This document shows positions 1-5,543 of a stretch of DNA of 5,644 nucleotides, one piece after another. A model generated the notes under the pieces. That model was not told where the DNA came from. It was given only the letters and a program-made list of their open reading frames with translations, and made no database searches. This DNA is from Sulfurospirillum sp. UBA1314 (GTDB taxonomy: Bacteria > Campylobacterota > Campylobacteria > Campylobacterales > Sulfurospirillaceae). Position 1 is the stretch's first letter; the number at the start of each line of letters is the position of its first letter. The stretch covers positions 1-5,644 of the forward strand of contig DBTO01000262.1 of NCBI GenBank assembly GCA_002307095.1, read 5' to 3'. The position numbers were made by a program, and so were the translations under genes.

Positions 1-521
1 CAGAGATAGTTCCTGAGTGTTCTGAAAATGATGAAGAGTTAGCGTGTGAGTGCGAGCAAAAAAGCGAACTTGAGGAGCTTCAATCCAAAGTGGCTGAACT
101 TGAAGATCGGTATTTGCGAGCTAACGCTGATTTTGACAATATGAAACGACGTTTGGAAAAAGAGAAAATGCAAGCCATTTCGTATGCACACGAAGTCTTT
201 GCACGCGATCTTTTGCCTGTCATTGACTCTTTAGAGATGGCAATTTTAGCAGGAAGTAACACGGAGATTGAAAGTGGAGAACTTTTAGAAAAAGTCAAAG
301 AGGGCTTAGGGTTAACCATAGAGCAATTTCGAAAAGCATTTGAAAAACATGGGGTTGAACTTGTGAGCATTGAAGGCACCTTTGATCCGAACTTCCATGA
401 AGCGGTGATGCAATTAGAGAGCGATGAAAAAGGTTCAGGTGAGATTTTGCAAGTTTTCCAAAAAGGCTACAAAATCAAAGATCGTATTTTAAGACCAGCA
501 ATGGTCAGTATCGTAAAATAA
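1..521 (+). CDS. grpE: GrpE nucleotide exchange factor for DnaK (5' end missing)
   Basis: GrpE is the cytoplasmic nucleotide exchange factor that makes DnaK release ADP, and in many bacteria it also acts as a thermosensor. The reading frame is open from base 3, so the start codon lies to the left of the window; 172 codons plus TAA are visible. An in-frame GTG at 90 encodes an internal valine and should not be taken as the start. The visible order is an acidic N-terminal tail, a long charged helix for dimerisation (about E-L-E-E-L-Q through R-R-L-E-K-E-K), a helical region containing DLLPVIDSLEMA, and the C-terminal beta domain with FDPNFHEAVMQ and the family-typical ending GYKIKDRILRPAMVSIVK. 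The part of the tail seen here has three cysteines (PEC and CEC), which is unusual. dnaK follows after 21 bases with no terminator, so the two are very probably co-transcribed. In related bacteria hrcA commonly precedes grpE, but that cannot be seen here. Confidence 0.97.
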   Translation, partial: EIVPECSENDEELACECEQKSELEELQSKVAELEDRYLRANADFDNMKRRLEKEKMQAISYAHEVFARDLLPVIDSLEMAILAGSNTEIESGELLEKVKEGLGLTIEQFRKAFEKHGVELVSIEGTFDPNFHEAVMQLESDEKGSGEILQVFQKGYKIKDRILRPAMVSIVK

Positions 522-542
522 ATTAAAGTAAAAGGATAAAAA

Positions 543-2429
543 ATGGGAAAAGTTATAGGAATTGATCTTGGAACAACAAACTCATGTGTTTCTGTCTATG
601 AGCGCGGTGAGAGTAAAGTCATACCCAATAAAGAGGGTAAAAACACAACACCTTCTGTGGTTGCATTTACCGATAAAGAAGAAGTTTTAGTCGGTGATAC
701 TGCAAAACGTCAAGCAGTTACCAACCCTAAAAGAACGATCTACTCAATTAAAAGAATTATGGGTCTTATGAGTAATGAAGATAAAGCAAACGAAGCTAAA
801 AAACGTCTTCCGTATGCGGTTGTGGATCGAAATGGTGCCTGCGCGATTGAAATCGATGGTAAAGTTTATACACCACAAGAGATCAGCGCAAAAGTGTTGA
901 TGAAACTGAAAGAAGATGCCGAAGCGTATCTAGGTGAAGAGGTAACGGACGCGGTTATTACGGTTCCTGCGTACTTTAATGATAGCCAAAGAAAAGCAAC
1001 AAAAGAGGCTGGCACGATTGCAGGACTAAACGTTCTTCGTATCATCAACGAACCAACGGCTGCCGCACTCTCTTACGGTTTGGATAAAAAAGAGGCTGAA
1101 AAAATCGTTGTTTATGACTTGGGTGGTGGAACATTTGACGTTACTGTTCTCGAAACGGGTGACAATGTTGTTGAAGTTTTAGCAACCGGTGGTGACGCTT
1201 TCTTAGGTGGTGATGACTTCGATAATAGATTGATTGACTGGTTGGTCGCTGAGTTTAAAAATGACAATGGCATTGACCTCAAATCAGATGTGATGGCACT
1301 TCAACGTCTTAAAGAAGCGGCTGAAAATGCGAAAAAAGAGCTCTCATCTTCCAATGAGACAGAGGTAAACTTACCGTTTATCACGGCAGATGCAACAGGT
1401 CCTAAACACTTGGTTAAAAAACTAACCCGTGCAAAATTTGAGTCAATGATCGAGGATTTAGTAGCACTTACCATCAAGAAAATCAAAGAAGTTGTCAATG
1501 ATTCTGACCTTAAAAAAGGTGAGATCAAAGAGATCGTTATGGTCGGTGGATCAACGCGTGTTCCTTTGGTTCAACAAAAAGTAAAAGAATTTTTCGAGAA
1601 AGAGCTGAACAAATCAGTAAACCCTGATGAAGTTGTAGCGATTGGTGCGGCAATTCAAGGTGCCGTTATTAAGGGCGATGTAAAAGATATTCTTCTTTTA
1701 GATGTTACTCCATTAAGCCTTGGTATCGAGACTTTGGGTGGCGTTATGACGAAGCTTATTGAGAAAGGTACAACGATTCCTGTTAAAAAATCTCAAGTGT
1801 TCTCAACAGCGGAAGATAACCAACCAGCGGTTACCATTCATGCCTTACAAGGTGAGCGTGAGTTTGCTAGAGATAATAAGTCTCTTGGTCAATTTAATCT
1901 TGAGAGCATCCCACCAGCTCCAAGAGGTGTTCCACAAATCGAAGTTGCGTTTGACATCGATGCGAACGGTATCTTGACAGTATCTGCAAAAGATAAAGCA
2001 ACCGGTAAAGTTCAAGAGATCAAAATCTCTGGTAGTTCAGGGCTTGATGATGCTGAGATCGAGAAAATGGTGAAAGATGCGGAGCTTCACAAAGAAGAAG
2101 ACAAAAAACGTAAAGATGCTGTTGATGCTAGAAATCAAGCCGATGCACTGGCGCACCAAACAGAAAAATCGTTAGGTGAAATGGGCGATGCCATCAGTGC
2201 TGAAGAGAAAGCAAAAATCGAAGCAGAACTCAAAGCGCTTAAAGATACATTGGCAAATGAGAGTGCGACCAAAGAAGAGATTGATGCGAAAGTCAAATCT
2301 TTGAGCGAAGCGAGCCATAAACTTGCAGAAGCGATGTACAAAAAAGATCAAGGCGAAGCGGGGGCTGCTGGCGGTGAAAAACCAAAAGCTAAAAAAGATG
2401 ACGATGTCATCGACGCTGAAGTCGAGTAA
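543..2429 (+). CDS. dnaK: Hsp70 chaperone DnaK
   Basis: DnaK is the ATP-dependent Hsp70 chaperone that binds exposed hydrophobic peptide segments, working with DnaJ and GrpE in the cytoplasm. The 628-residue product is full length for the family. The nucleotide-binding domain shows phosphate loop 1 (IGIDLGTTNS, residues 5-14), Lys70, INEPTAAALSYGL (168-180), phosphate loop 2 (YDLGGGTFDV, 191-200, with Thr197 at the position of E. coli Thr199) and the adenosine motif VMVGGSTRVP (332-341). The interdomain linker and start of the substrate-binding domain follow at DILLLDVTPLSLGIET (382-397), then the helical lid (about 501-600) and a Gly/Ala/Lys-rich tail ending DDDVIDAEVE, the usual acidic bacterial DnaK terminus. 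The ATG is preceded by AAAGGA at 531-536 with a 6-base gap, and the conserved N-terminus confirms the start. It lies 21 bases after grpE. No dnaJ follows; the next gene is convergent. I see nothing broken or missing. Confidence 0.99.
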   Translation: MGKVIGIDLGTTNSCVSVYERGESKVIPNKEGKNTTPSVVAFTDKEEVLVGDTAKRQAVTNPKRTIYSIKRIMGLMSNEDKANEAKKRLPYAVVDRNGACAIEIDGKVYTPQEISAKVLMKLKEDAEAYLGEEVTDAVITVPAYFNDSQRKATKEAGTIAGLNVLRIINEPTAAALSYGLDKKEAEKIVVYDLGGGTFDVTVLETGDNVVEVLATGGDAFLGGDDFDNRLIDWLVAEFKNDNGIDLKSDVMALQRLKEAAENAKKELSSSNETEVNLPFITADATGPKHLVKKLTRAKFESMIEDLVALTIKKIKEVVNDSDLKKGEIKEIVMVGGSTRVPLVQQKVKEFFEKELNKSVNPDEVVAIGAAIQGAVIKGDVKDILLLDVTPLSLGIETLGGVMTKLIEKGTTIPVKKSQVFSTAEDNQPAVTIHALQGEREFARDNKSLGQFNLESIPPAPRGVPQIEVAFDIDANGILTVSAKDKATGKVQEIKISGSSGLDDAEIEKMVKDAELHKEEDKKRKDAVDARNQADALAHQTEKSLGEMGDAISAEEKAKIEAELKALKDTLANESATKEEIDAKVKSLSEASHKLAEAMYKKDQGEAGAAGGEKPKAKKDDDVIDAEVE

Positions 2430-2440
2430 AAAACGTTTCA

Positions 2441-2464
2441 TGACCTAGCCATTTGGCTAGGTCA
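2441..2464. terminator. Bidirectional terminator between dnaK and ppk2
   Basis: A perfect 10-bp inverted repeat, TGACCTAGCC (2441-2450) and GGCTAGGTCA (2455-2464), encloses the 4-base loop ATTT. It starts 11 bases after the dnaK stop codon. On the plus strand it is followed only by a weak pyrimidine run (CCTTCTT). On the minus strand the hairpin is followed seven bases later by six T's (complement of the A run at 2428-2433, which overlaps the dnaK stop codon), so it is a better intrinsic terminator for ppk2 than for dnaK. Its place between convergent genes supports use in both directions. Confidence 0.8.
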
Positions 2465-2469
2465 CCTTC

Positions 2470-2479
2470 TTACATGTAA
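2470..2479. repeat. Palindrome TTACATGTAA, copy 1 (downstream of ppk2)
   Basis: This is an exact 10-bp palindrome in the short gap between the shared terminator hairpin and the ppk2 stop codon, ending three bases before that codon. It shares the longer string TTCTTACATGTAA (2467-2479) with the copy at 5411-5423. Every ACATGT in the window is part of one of the three TTACATGTAA copies. Its function is unknown; see the finding on this repeat. Confidence 0.6.
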
Positions 2480-2482
2480 CGC

Positions 2483-3364
2483 TTATCCGTTTAAGTGTGA
2501 AAGATTTTCATTCGGTAAGCTTTTCTCCATAATTTCGATCTCTTGTTTTCCACTACGCACGATCTCATCGGATGTTTTCAGCTGTTTTTTCTTGATTTTA
2601 TCGGGATAATCGACATTTTTTAAAATATGCCTAATGGTGTTAATACGCGCTTTTTTCTTATCGTCTGAGAGAATAATCATCCACGGACATTTCGGGTTGT
2701 TCGATGCTAAAAGCATTGAGTATTTTGCGACGGTGTATTGATCCCACAGCTCTTGCGATTTTTCATCGACTGGGGAGAGTTTGAATTGTTTGAGTGGGTC
2801 AATTTTGCGCTCATGAAAGCGTTTGGCTTGCTCTTCTTTCCCCACAGAAAAATAAAATTTAAACAAAATGATGCCCGAATTGACCAACATCGTTTCAAAT
2901 TTTGGCACTTCTCGCAGAAACTCTTTGTGTTCTTCTTGGCTACAAAAGCCCATCACTGGTTCTACACCTGCTCGGTTATACCACGATCGATCGAAAAGGA
3001 CGATCTCTCCAGCGGAAGGCAAATGTCCCGTGTAACGCTGAAAATACCACTGGGAACGTTCGGTATCGGAAGGTTTGGAAAGCGCTACAATGCGCGCACC
3101 TCTGGGATTTAAATGCTCTGTAATACGCTTGATCGTTCCACCTTTGCCTGCAGCGTCACGTCCTTCGATGAGAATGAGCACTTTGAGCCCTTTATCTTTC
3201 ACGTGATTTTGAAATTTCAGAAGCTCAATTTGAAGTCTTTTGAGATCTTTTTCATACTTAAGTTCACTTTTTTTAACCCAAACTTGGACTTTATCGTCTT
3301 TTTCTTTGGCTACCACAAGCTCCTCATTTTGAAAAACAACCTTCTCTTTTTTCTTTTTGCCCAC
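2483..3364 (-). CDS. ppk2: Polyphosphate kinase 2 family protein (PPK2)
   Basis: PPK2 enzymes transfer phosphate between inorganic polyphosphate and nucleoside mono- or diphosphates, often running toward GTP or ATP formation at the expense of polyphosphate. The 293-residue product is the size of a single-domain PPK2. It has a Walker A loop GRDAAGKGGTIKR (68-80), a Walker B-type motif IVLFDRSWYNRAGVEP (121-136) and a basic lid segment KRFHERKIDPLKQFKLSP (181-198), all characteristic of the family. HLNPRGARIVALSKP and ERSQWYFQRYTGHLP, between the Walker motifs, are also typical. The N-terminus is lysine-rich (MGKKKKEK), and a charged tail of about 36 residues follows the catalytic core. The start is GTG at 3364-3362: AGGAG lies 6 bases upstream, and an in-frame TAG four codons before it excludes a longer protein. 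The gene is convergent with dnaK and divergent from dsbD, apparently as a single-gene transcript. The sequence best fits class I PPK2; preferred nucleotide and reaction direction cannot be read from it. Confidence 0.95.
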   Translation of the reverse strand: MGKKKKEKVVFQNEELVVAKEKDDKVQVWVKKSELKYEKDLKRLQIELLKFQNHVKDKGLKVLILIEGRDAAGKGGTIKRITEHLNPRGARIVALSKPSDTERSQWYFQRYTGHLPSAGEIVLFDRSWYNRAGVEPVMGFCSQEEHKEFLREVPKFETMLVNSGIILFKFYFSVGKEEQAKRFHERKIDPLKQFKLSPVDEKSQELWDQYTVAKYSMLLASNNPKCPWMIILSDDKKKARINTIRHILKNVDYPDKIKKKQLKTSDEIVRSGKQEIEIMEKSLPNENLSHLNG

Positions 3365-3370
3365 GGCTTG

Positions 3371-3375
3371 CTCCT
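3371..3375 (-). promoter_or_regulatory. Ribosome binding site fixing the GTG start of ppk2
   Basis: On the minus strand this reads AGGAG, 6 bases before the GTG codon at 3364-3362. No ATG is available in frame between this site and the upstream in-frame stop, so the site supports GTG initiation. Confidence 0.8.
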
Positions 3376-3379
3376 ACTT

Positions 3380-3389
3380 TTACATGTAA
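3380..3389. repeat. Palindrome TTACATGTAA, copy 2 (ppk2 leader)
   Basis: This exact 10-bp palindrome extends to a 12-bp perfect palindrome TTTACATGTAAA at 3379-3390. It lies five bases upstream of the ppk2 Shine-Dalgarno sequence and would overlap the transcription start expected from the candidate -10 box at 3394-3399 (minus strand). That position would suit an operator, but no regulator is identified and the same sequence also occurs at 2470 and inside a gene at 5414. Confidence 0.6.
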
Positions 3390-3393
3390 ACAC

Positions 3394-3399
3394 ATCATA
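3394..3399 (-). promoter_or_regulatory. Candidate -10 box for ppk2
   Basis: The minus strand reads TATGAT here, five matches to TATAAT, placing a transcription start near 3387 and a leader of roughly 22 bases before the GTG. There is no TTGACA-like -35; the DNA upstream on that strand is A/T-rich, as is usual for housekeeping promoters in Campylobacterota. Assigned by eye from one box and its position. Confidence 0.45.
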
Positions 3400-3443
3400 C
3401 TCTAAAAATCGTTTTAATTTAAAAAACATTTAGGCTTCTTTGC

Positions 3444-3449
3444 TACAAT
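3444..3449 (+). promoter_or_regulatory. Candidate extended -10 box for dsbD
   Basis: TACAAT is preceded by TGC, giving TGCTACAAT, an extended -10 element. It lies after a very A/T-rich stretch without a TTGACA -35, matching the known Campylobacterota sigma-70 type promoter. The predicted start near 3456 would leave a leader of about 22 bases before the GTG of dsbD. Confidence 0.6.
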
Positions 3450-3465
3450 AAAGAAAAATTTTACC

Positions 3466-3470
3466 AAAGG
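3466..3470 (+). promoter_or_regulatory. Ribosome binding site deciding the dsbD start
   Basis: AAAGG (within AAAGGTGA) is 7 bases before GTG 3478 but 16 bases before the in-frame ATG at 3487. The spacing favours the GTG. Both starts leave a usable signal peptide. Confidence 0.65.
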
Positions 3471-3477
3471 TGATTTT

Positions 3478-5217
3478 GTGCAACATATGATACGCTTTTT
3501 TTCTCTGTTTTTTCTCCTTGTGGTCTCACTTTTTGCTGTTGAAAAGCCCAAACTCTTAACGCCTGAAGAGGCTTTTAATGTCACAACTACCCACAGCACG
3601 CAAGGTGTGATGATCAACGTTATGTTAGGTGAGAAAATTTATCTTTACGATGACAAAATTAGCTTAGCGCTGACTAAACCTAAAACGCTTGATATAACAC
3701 AATGGATTGAGCGTCCCAAAGCAGAGTATTTTCACGATACACTAACCCAGCGTAAATCTTTTGAGCTTTTTATACCCCAAAGTTTACTTGTAAACGAGGT
3801 GAAAAAAGGTAGCTTTACCCTCAGTCTTTCGTACCAAGGCTGTTCTGAGATGGGTATTTGCTATCAACCCATCACCAAAGAATTTACGTTTAAACTCAAA
3901 GGCGGCAGTGCCACGCCCTTTTCAGAACAAGATGTGATTGCTCAAAGCTTTATCAGTGGTGATGTTGTGTTGGTGTTGCTGAGCTTTTTTGGTTTTGGAC
4001 TCTTGCTCTCTTTAACGCCCTGTGTTTTTCCGATGATTCCCATCCTCTCTTCCATCATCGTCTCACAACCCAGCGTCTCCATGAATGCTAAAAAAGGGTT
4101 TTGGCTCTCTTTGGTCTATGTGTTTGCAATGTCCTTGGCGTACACCATCGCAGGGGTTCTAGCGGCACTGTTTGGTGCAAATTTGCAAGCATCGATGCAA
4201 AATCCTTGGATCATTGGAATTTTTAGTGCTCTCTTTGTGATTTTGGCCTTCTCAATGTTTGGTTTTTATGAGATTAAGATGCCAAGTTTTATTCAAAATA
4301 GGGTTAATAAAAAAACAGGGGAAGCCCAAACCCAAGGTATCTTTGGTATTGCGGTGATGGGCTTCTTATCGGCATTGATCGTAGGTCCTTGTGTCGCAGC
4401 TCCACTGGCAGGTGCACTCATTTACATTGGTCAAAGCGGCGATGCTCTTTTGGGCGGAAGCGCACTGTTTGTGATGAGTCTTGGCATGGGCGTTCCGCTG
4501 CTGCTTATTGGCACAACGGCGGGGCGTTATATGCCTCGTCCTGGTGTTTGGATGCAAAATATCACCGCATTTTTTGGCATGATGCTTCTTGGCGTTGCGA
4601 TTTGGATGCTCTCGCGCATCATCCCAGCTTTTGTGAGCATGTCCTTGTGGGCGGTGCTAATCATCAGCAGTTCGATCTATTTTGGTGCATTAGAATCTTT
4701 TAACGAGCAGACCAAAGGGTGGCAAAAAGTGCTCAAAAGTATTTTATTTATGGCGCTTGTGTATGGTGTGGCACTTTTGGTTGGCTTTTTAAGCGGTGCT
4801 ACCAATCCTTTAGCGCCTTTTGAGAAGTTTACGGCTAAAGAGGGTGTCAGTGTCTCCACTTCTTCGACACTGTTTACAAAGATCAAAACGATTGAAGAGC
4901 TCAATCTGGCGCTCAAAAATACCCAAAAACCTGTGATATTGGACTTTTATGCCGACTGGTGCGTGAACTGTGTTGAGTTTGAGCAGTTTACCTTTAGCGA
5001 TCCCAGGGTCAAAGCTAAGCTTGAAAAATTTACACTTTTAAAAGCCGATGTGACCAAAAATAGCGATGACGATAAGGCGTTGCAAAAAGCCTTTACGATT
5101 TACGGCCCTCCTGCTATTTTGTTTTTCAAAGAGGGCAAAGAGGTGAGTGAGTTTCGTTTAGCAGGATTTAAAAATGCCGATGAATTTTTGGCACATTTAG
5201 AAAAAGTAGGGATGTAA
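3478..5217 (+). CDS. dsbD: Thiol:disulfide interchange protein DsbD
   Basis: DsbD carries reducing equivalents from cytoplasmic thioredoxin across the inner membrane to periplasmic thiol proteins such as DsbC-type isomerases and cytochrome c maturation partners. The 579-residue protein has all three family domains. A signal peptide (residues 1 to about 20, MQHMIRFF then a hydrophobic core ending SLFA) precedes a periplasmic alpha domain with Cys122 and Cys128 (GCSEMGICY). The membrane beta domain (about 161-440) has roughly eight hydrophobic segments and its cysteine pair in TPCVFP (Cys182) and GPCVAAP (Cys305). A periplasmic thioredoxin-like gamma domain (about 465-579) has DWCVNC (Cys495, Cys498) and the cis-proline region YGPPAILFF. 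All six redox cysteines are present and the length is near that of E. coli DsbD. The start is probably GTG 3478; ATG 3487 would remove only three residues. The gene has its own candidate promoter and is directly followed by a 96-codon gene. Confidence 0.97.
   Translation: MQHMIRFFSLFFLLVVSLFAVEKPKLLTPEEAFNVTTTHSTQGVMINVMLGEKIYLYDDKISLALTKPKTLDITQWIERPKAEYFHDTLTQRKSFELFIPQSLLVNEVKKGSFTLSLSYQGCSEMGICYQPITKEFTFKLKGGSATPFSEQDVIAQSFISGDVVLVLLSFFGFGLLLSLTPCVFPMIPILSSIIVSQPSVSMNAKKGFWLSLVYVFAMSLAYTIAGVLAALFGANLQASMQNPWIIGIFSALFVILAFSMFGFYEIKMPSFIQNRVNKKTGEAQTQGIFGIAVMGFLSALIVGPCVAAPLAGALIYIGQSGDALLGGSALFVMSLGMGVPLLLIGTTAGRYMPRPGVWMQNITAFFGMMLLGVAIWMLSRIIPAFVSMSLWAVLIISSSIYFGALESFNEQTKGWQKVLKSILFMALVYGVALLVGFLSGATNPLAPFEKFTAKEGVSVSTSSTLFTKIKTIEELNLALKNTQKPVILDFYADWCVNCVEFEQFTFSDPRVKAKLEKFTLLKADVTKNSDDDKALQKAFTIYGPPAILFFKEGKEVSEFRLAGFKNADEFLAHLEKVGM
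5208..5211 (+). promoter_or_regulatory. Ribosome binding site of the 96-codon gene, inside the dsbD 3' end
   Basis: AGGG (in GTAGGGATG) lies within the last codons of dsbD, 6 bases before ATG 5218. An ATG at 5212 belongs to the dsbD frame (its last residue, Met579). The placement suggests translational coupling. Confidence 0.6.
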
Positions 5218-5508
5218 ATGAAGGTTTTGCTCATTGTGGATGTTGAAGGGTTAAAAGAGAAAGTAGTGTTTGAAAAACACCTCAAAAAAGAGGGAATTAC
5301 ACCCATTGCTGAAGAAGAATTTGCTTATGAGGGGGAAACAACGACACATCTGTTTAGTACGCGTGCATTTATCTTAGAAGTGGTTGAAAAAGGGCTGAAA
5401 AAGTCAGGATTTCTTACATGTAAGATGATGTTCCAAGTGGGTGAAAACGAGATGGAAGCGTACCTTTTCAATCATAAAAACGATACGTTTGAGCAGATAA
5501 CACTTTAG
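5218..5508 (+). CDS. Small protein of unknown function, coupled to dsbD
   Basis: I do not recognise this 96-residue protein. Its ATG immediately follows the dsbD stop codon with no gap, and its ribosome site lies within dsbD, so it is probably made from the dsbD transcript by coupled translation. It has no signal peptide or membrane segment and should be cytoplasmic. By eye the pattern is strand (MKVLLIVDV), helix (LKEKVVFEKHLKKEG), strand (ITPIAEEEFAYEG), helix (STRAFILEVVEKGLKKSG), strand (LTCKMMFQVG) and strand (EMEAYLFNH). This would fit a small alpha/beta fold of the ferredoxin-like kind; that is inference only. Composition is charged (many Glu and Lys), and there is one cysteine (Cys68), so it is not a CxxC redox protein. 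Codon use resembles its neighbours. The palindrome at 5414-5423 encodes residues 66-69. The candidate terminator begins 11 bases after its stop. Confidence 0.85.
   Translation: MKVLLIVDVEGLKEKVVFEKHLKKEGITPIAEEEFAYEGETTTHLFSTRAFILEVVEKGLKKSGFLTCKMMFQVGENEMEAYLFNHKNDTFEQITL
5414..5423. repeat. Palindrome TTACATGTAA, copy 3 (inside the 96-codon gene)
   Basis: This exact copy is extended to a 14-bp perfect palindrome (5412-5425, TCTTACATGTAAGA). It lies inside coding sequence, read as parts of codons for Leu-Thr-Cys-Lys (residues 66-69), so it is not obviously a promoter operator. Confidence 0.6.
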
Positions 5509-5519
5509 ACGTTACGGTG

Positions 5520-5543
5520 TAAAAAAGGCGTGAGCCCTTTTTA
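5520..5543. terminator. Bidirectional terminator-like hairpin after the dsbD operon
   Basis: A T plus six A's, GGC, the loop GTGA, GCC, one unpaired C and TTTTTA form a short hairpin: GGC 5527-5529 pairs with GCC 5534-5536, then one A/C mismatch, then A/T pairs (5520-5525 with 5538-5543). T runs follow on the plus strand (5538-5542 and 5545-5549) and on the minus strand (complement of the A run at 5521-5526). The GC part is only three base pairs, so strength is uncertain, but the A-hairpin-T form and the position between converging genes fit a shared terminator. Confidence 0.7.

Noticed and set aside
90..521. A GTG at 90 as the start of grpE
   Set aside because: The same frame is open to the left edge and upstream codons continue the acidic, helical N-terminal region of GrpE. 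The GTG is an internal valine.
2172..2441. Minus-strand open frames opposite the dnaK 3' end
   Set aside because: They are Phe/Ser-rich shadows of the Lys/Glu-rich DnaK lid and overlap the terminator; there is no promoter or ribosome site for them.
2738..3112. Plus-strand open frame of 124 codons opposite ppk2
   Set aside because: It is fully antisense to a conserved PPK2 catalytic core, its product has no recognisable motif, and overlapping frames nearby are open as well. It is a by-product of ppk2 codon use.
3113..3433. Plus-strand open frame of 106 codons opposite the ppk2 5' end
   Set aside because: Its Phe/Leu-rich product is the complement of the Lys/Glu-rich ppk2 N-terminus and would cross the ppk2 promoter; no ribosome site supports it.
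5218..5508. The small protein as a Cas2-like nuclease, suggested by its size and MKVLLIVDV start
   Set aside because: There is no repeat array or other cas gene in the window and the rest of the protein shows no Cas2 motif. Size and a hydrophobic first strand are not enough.
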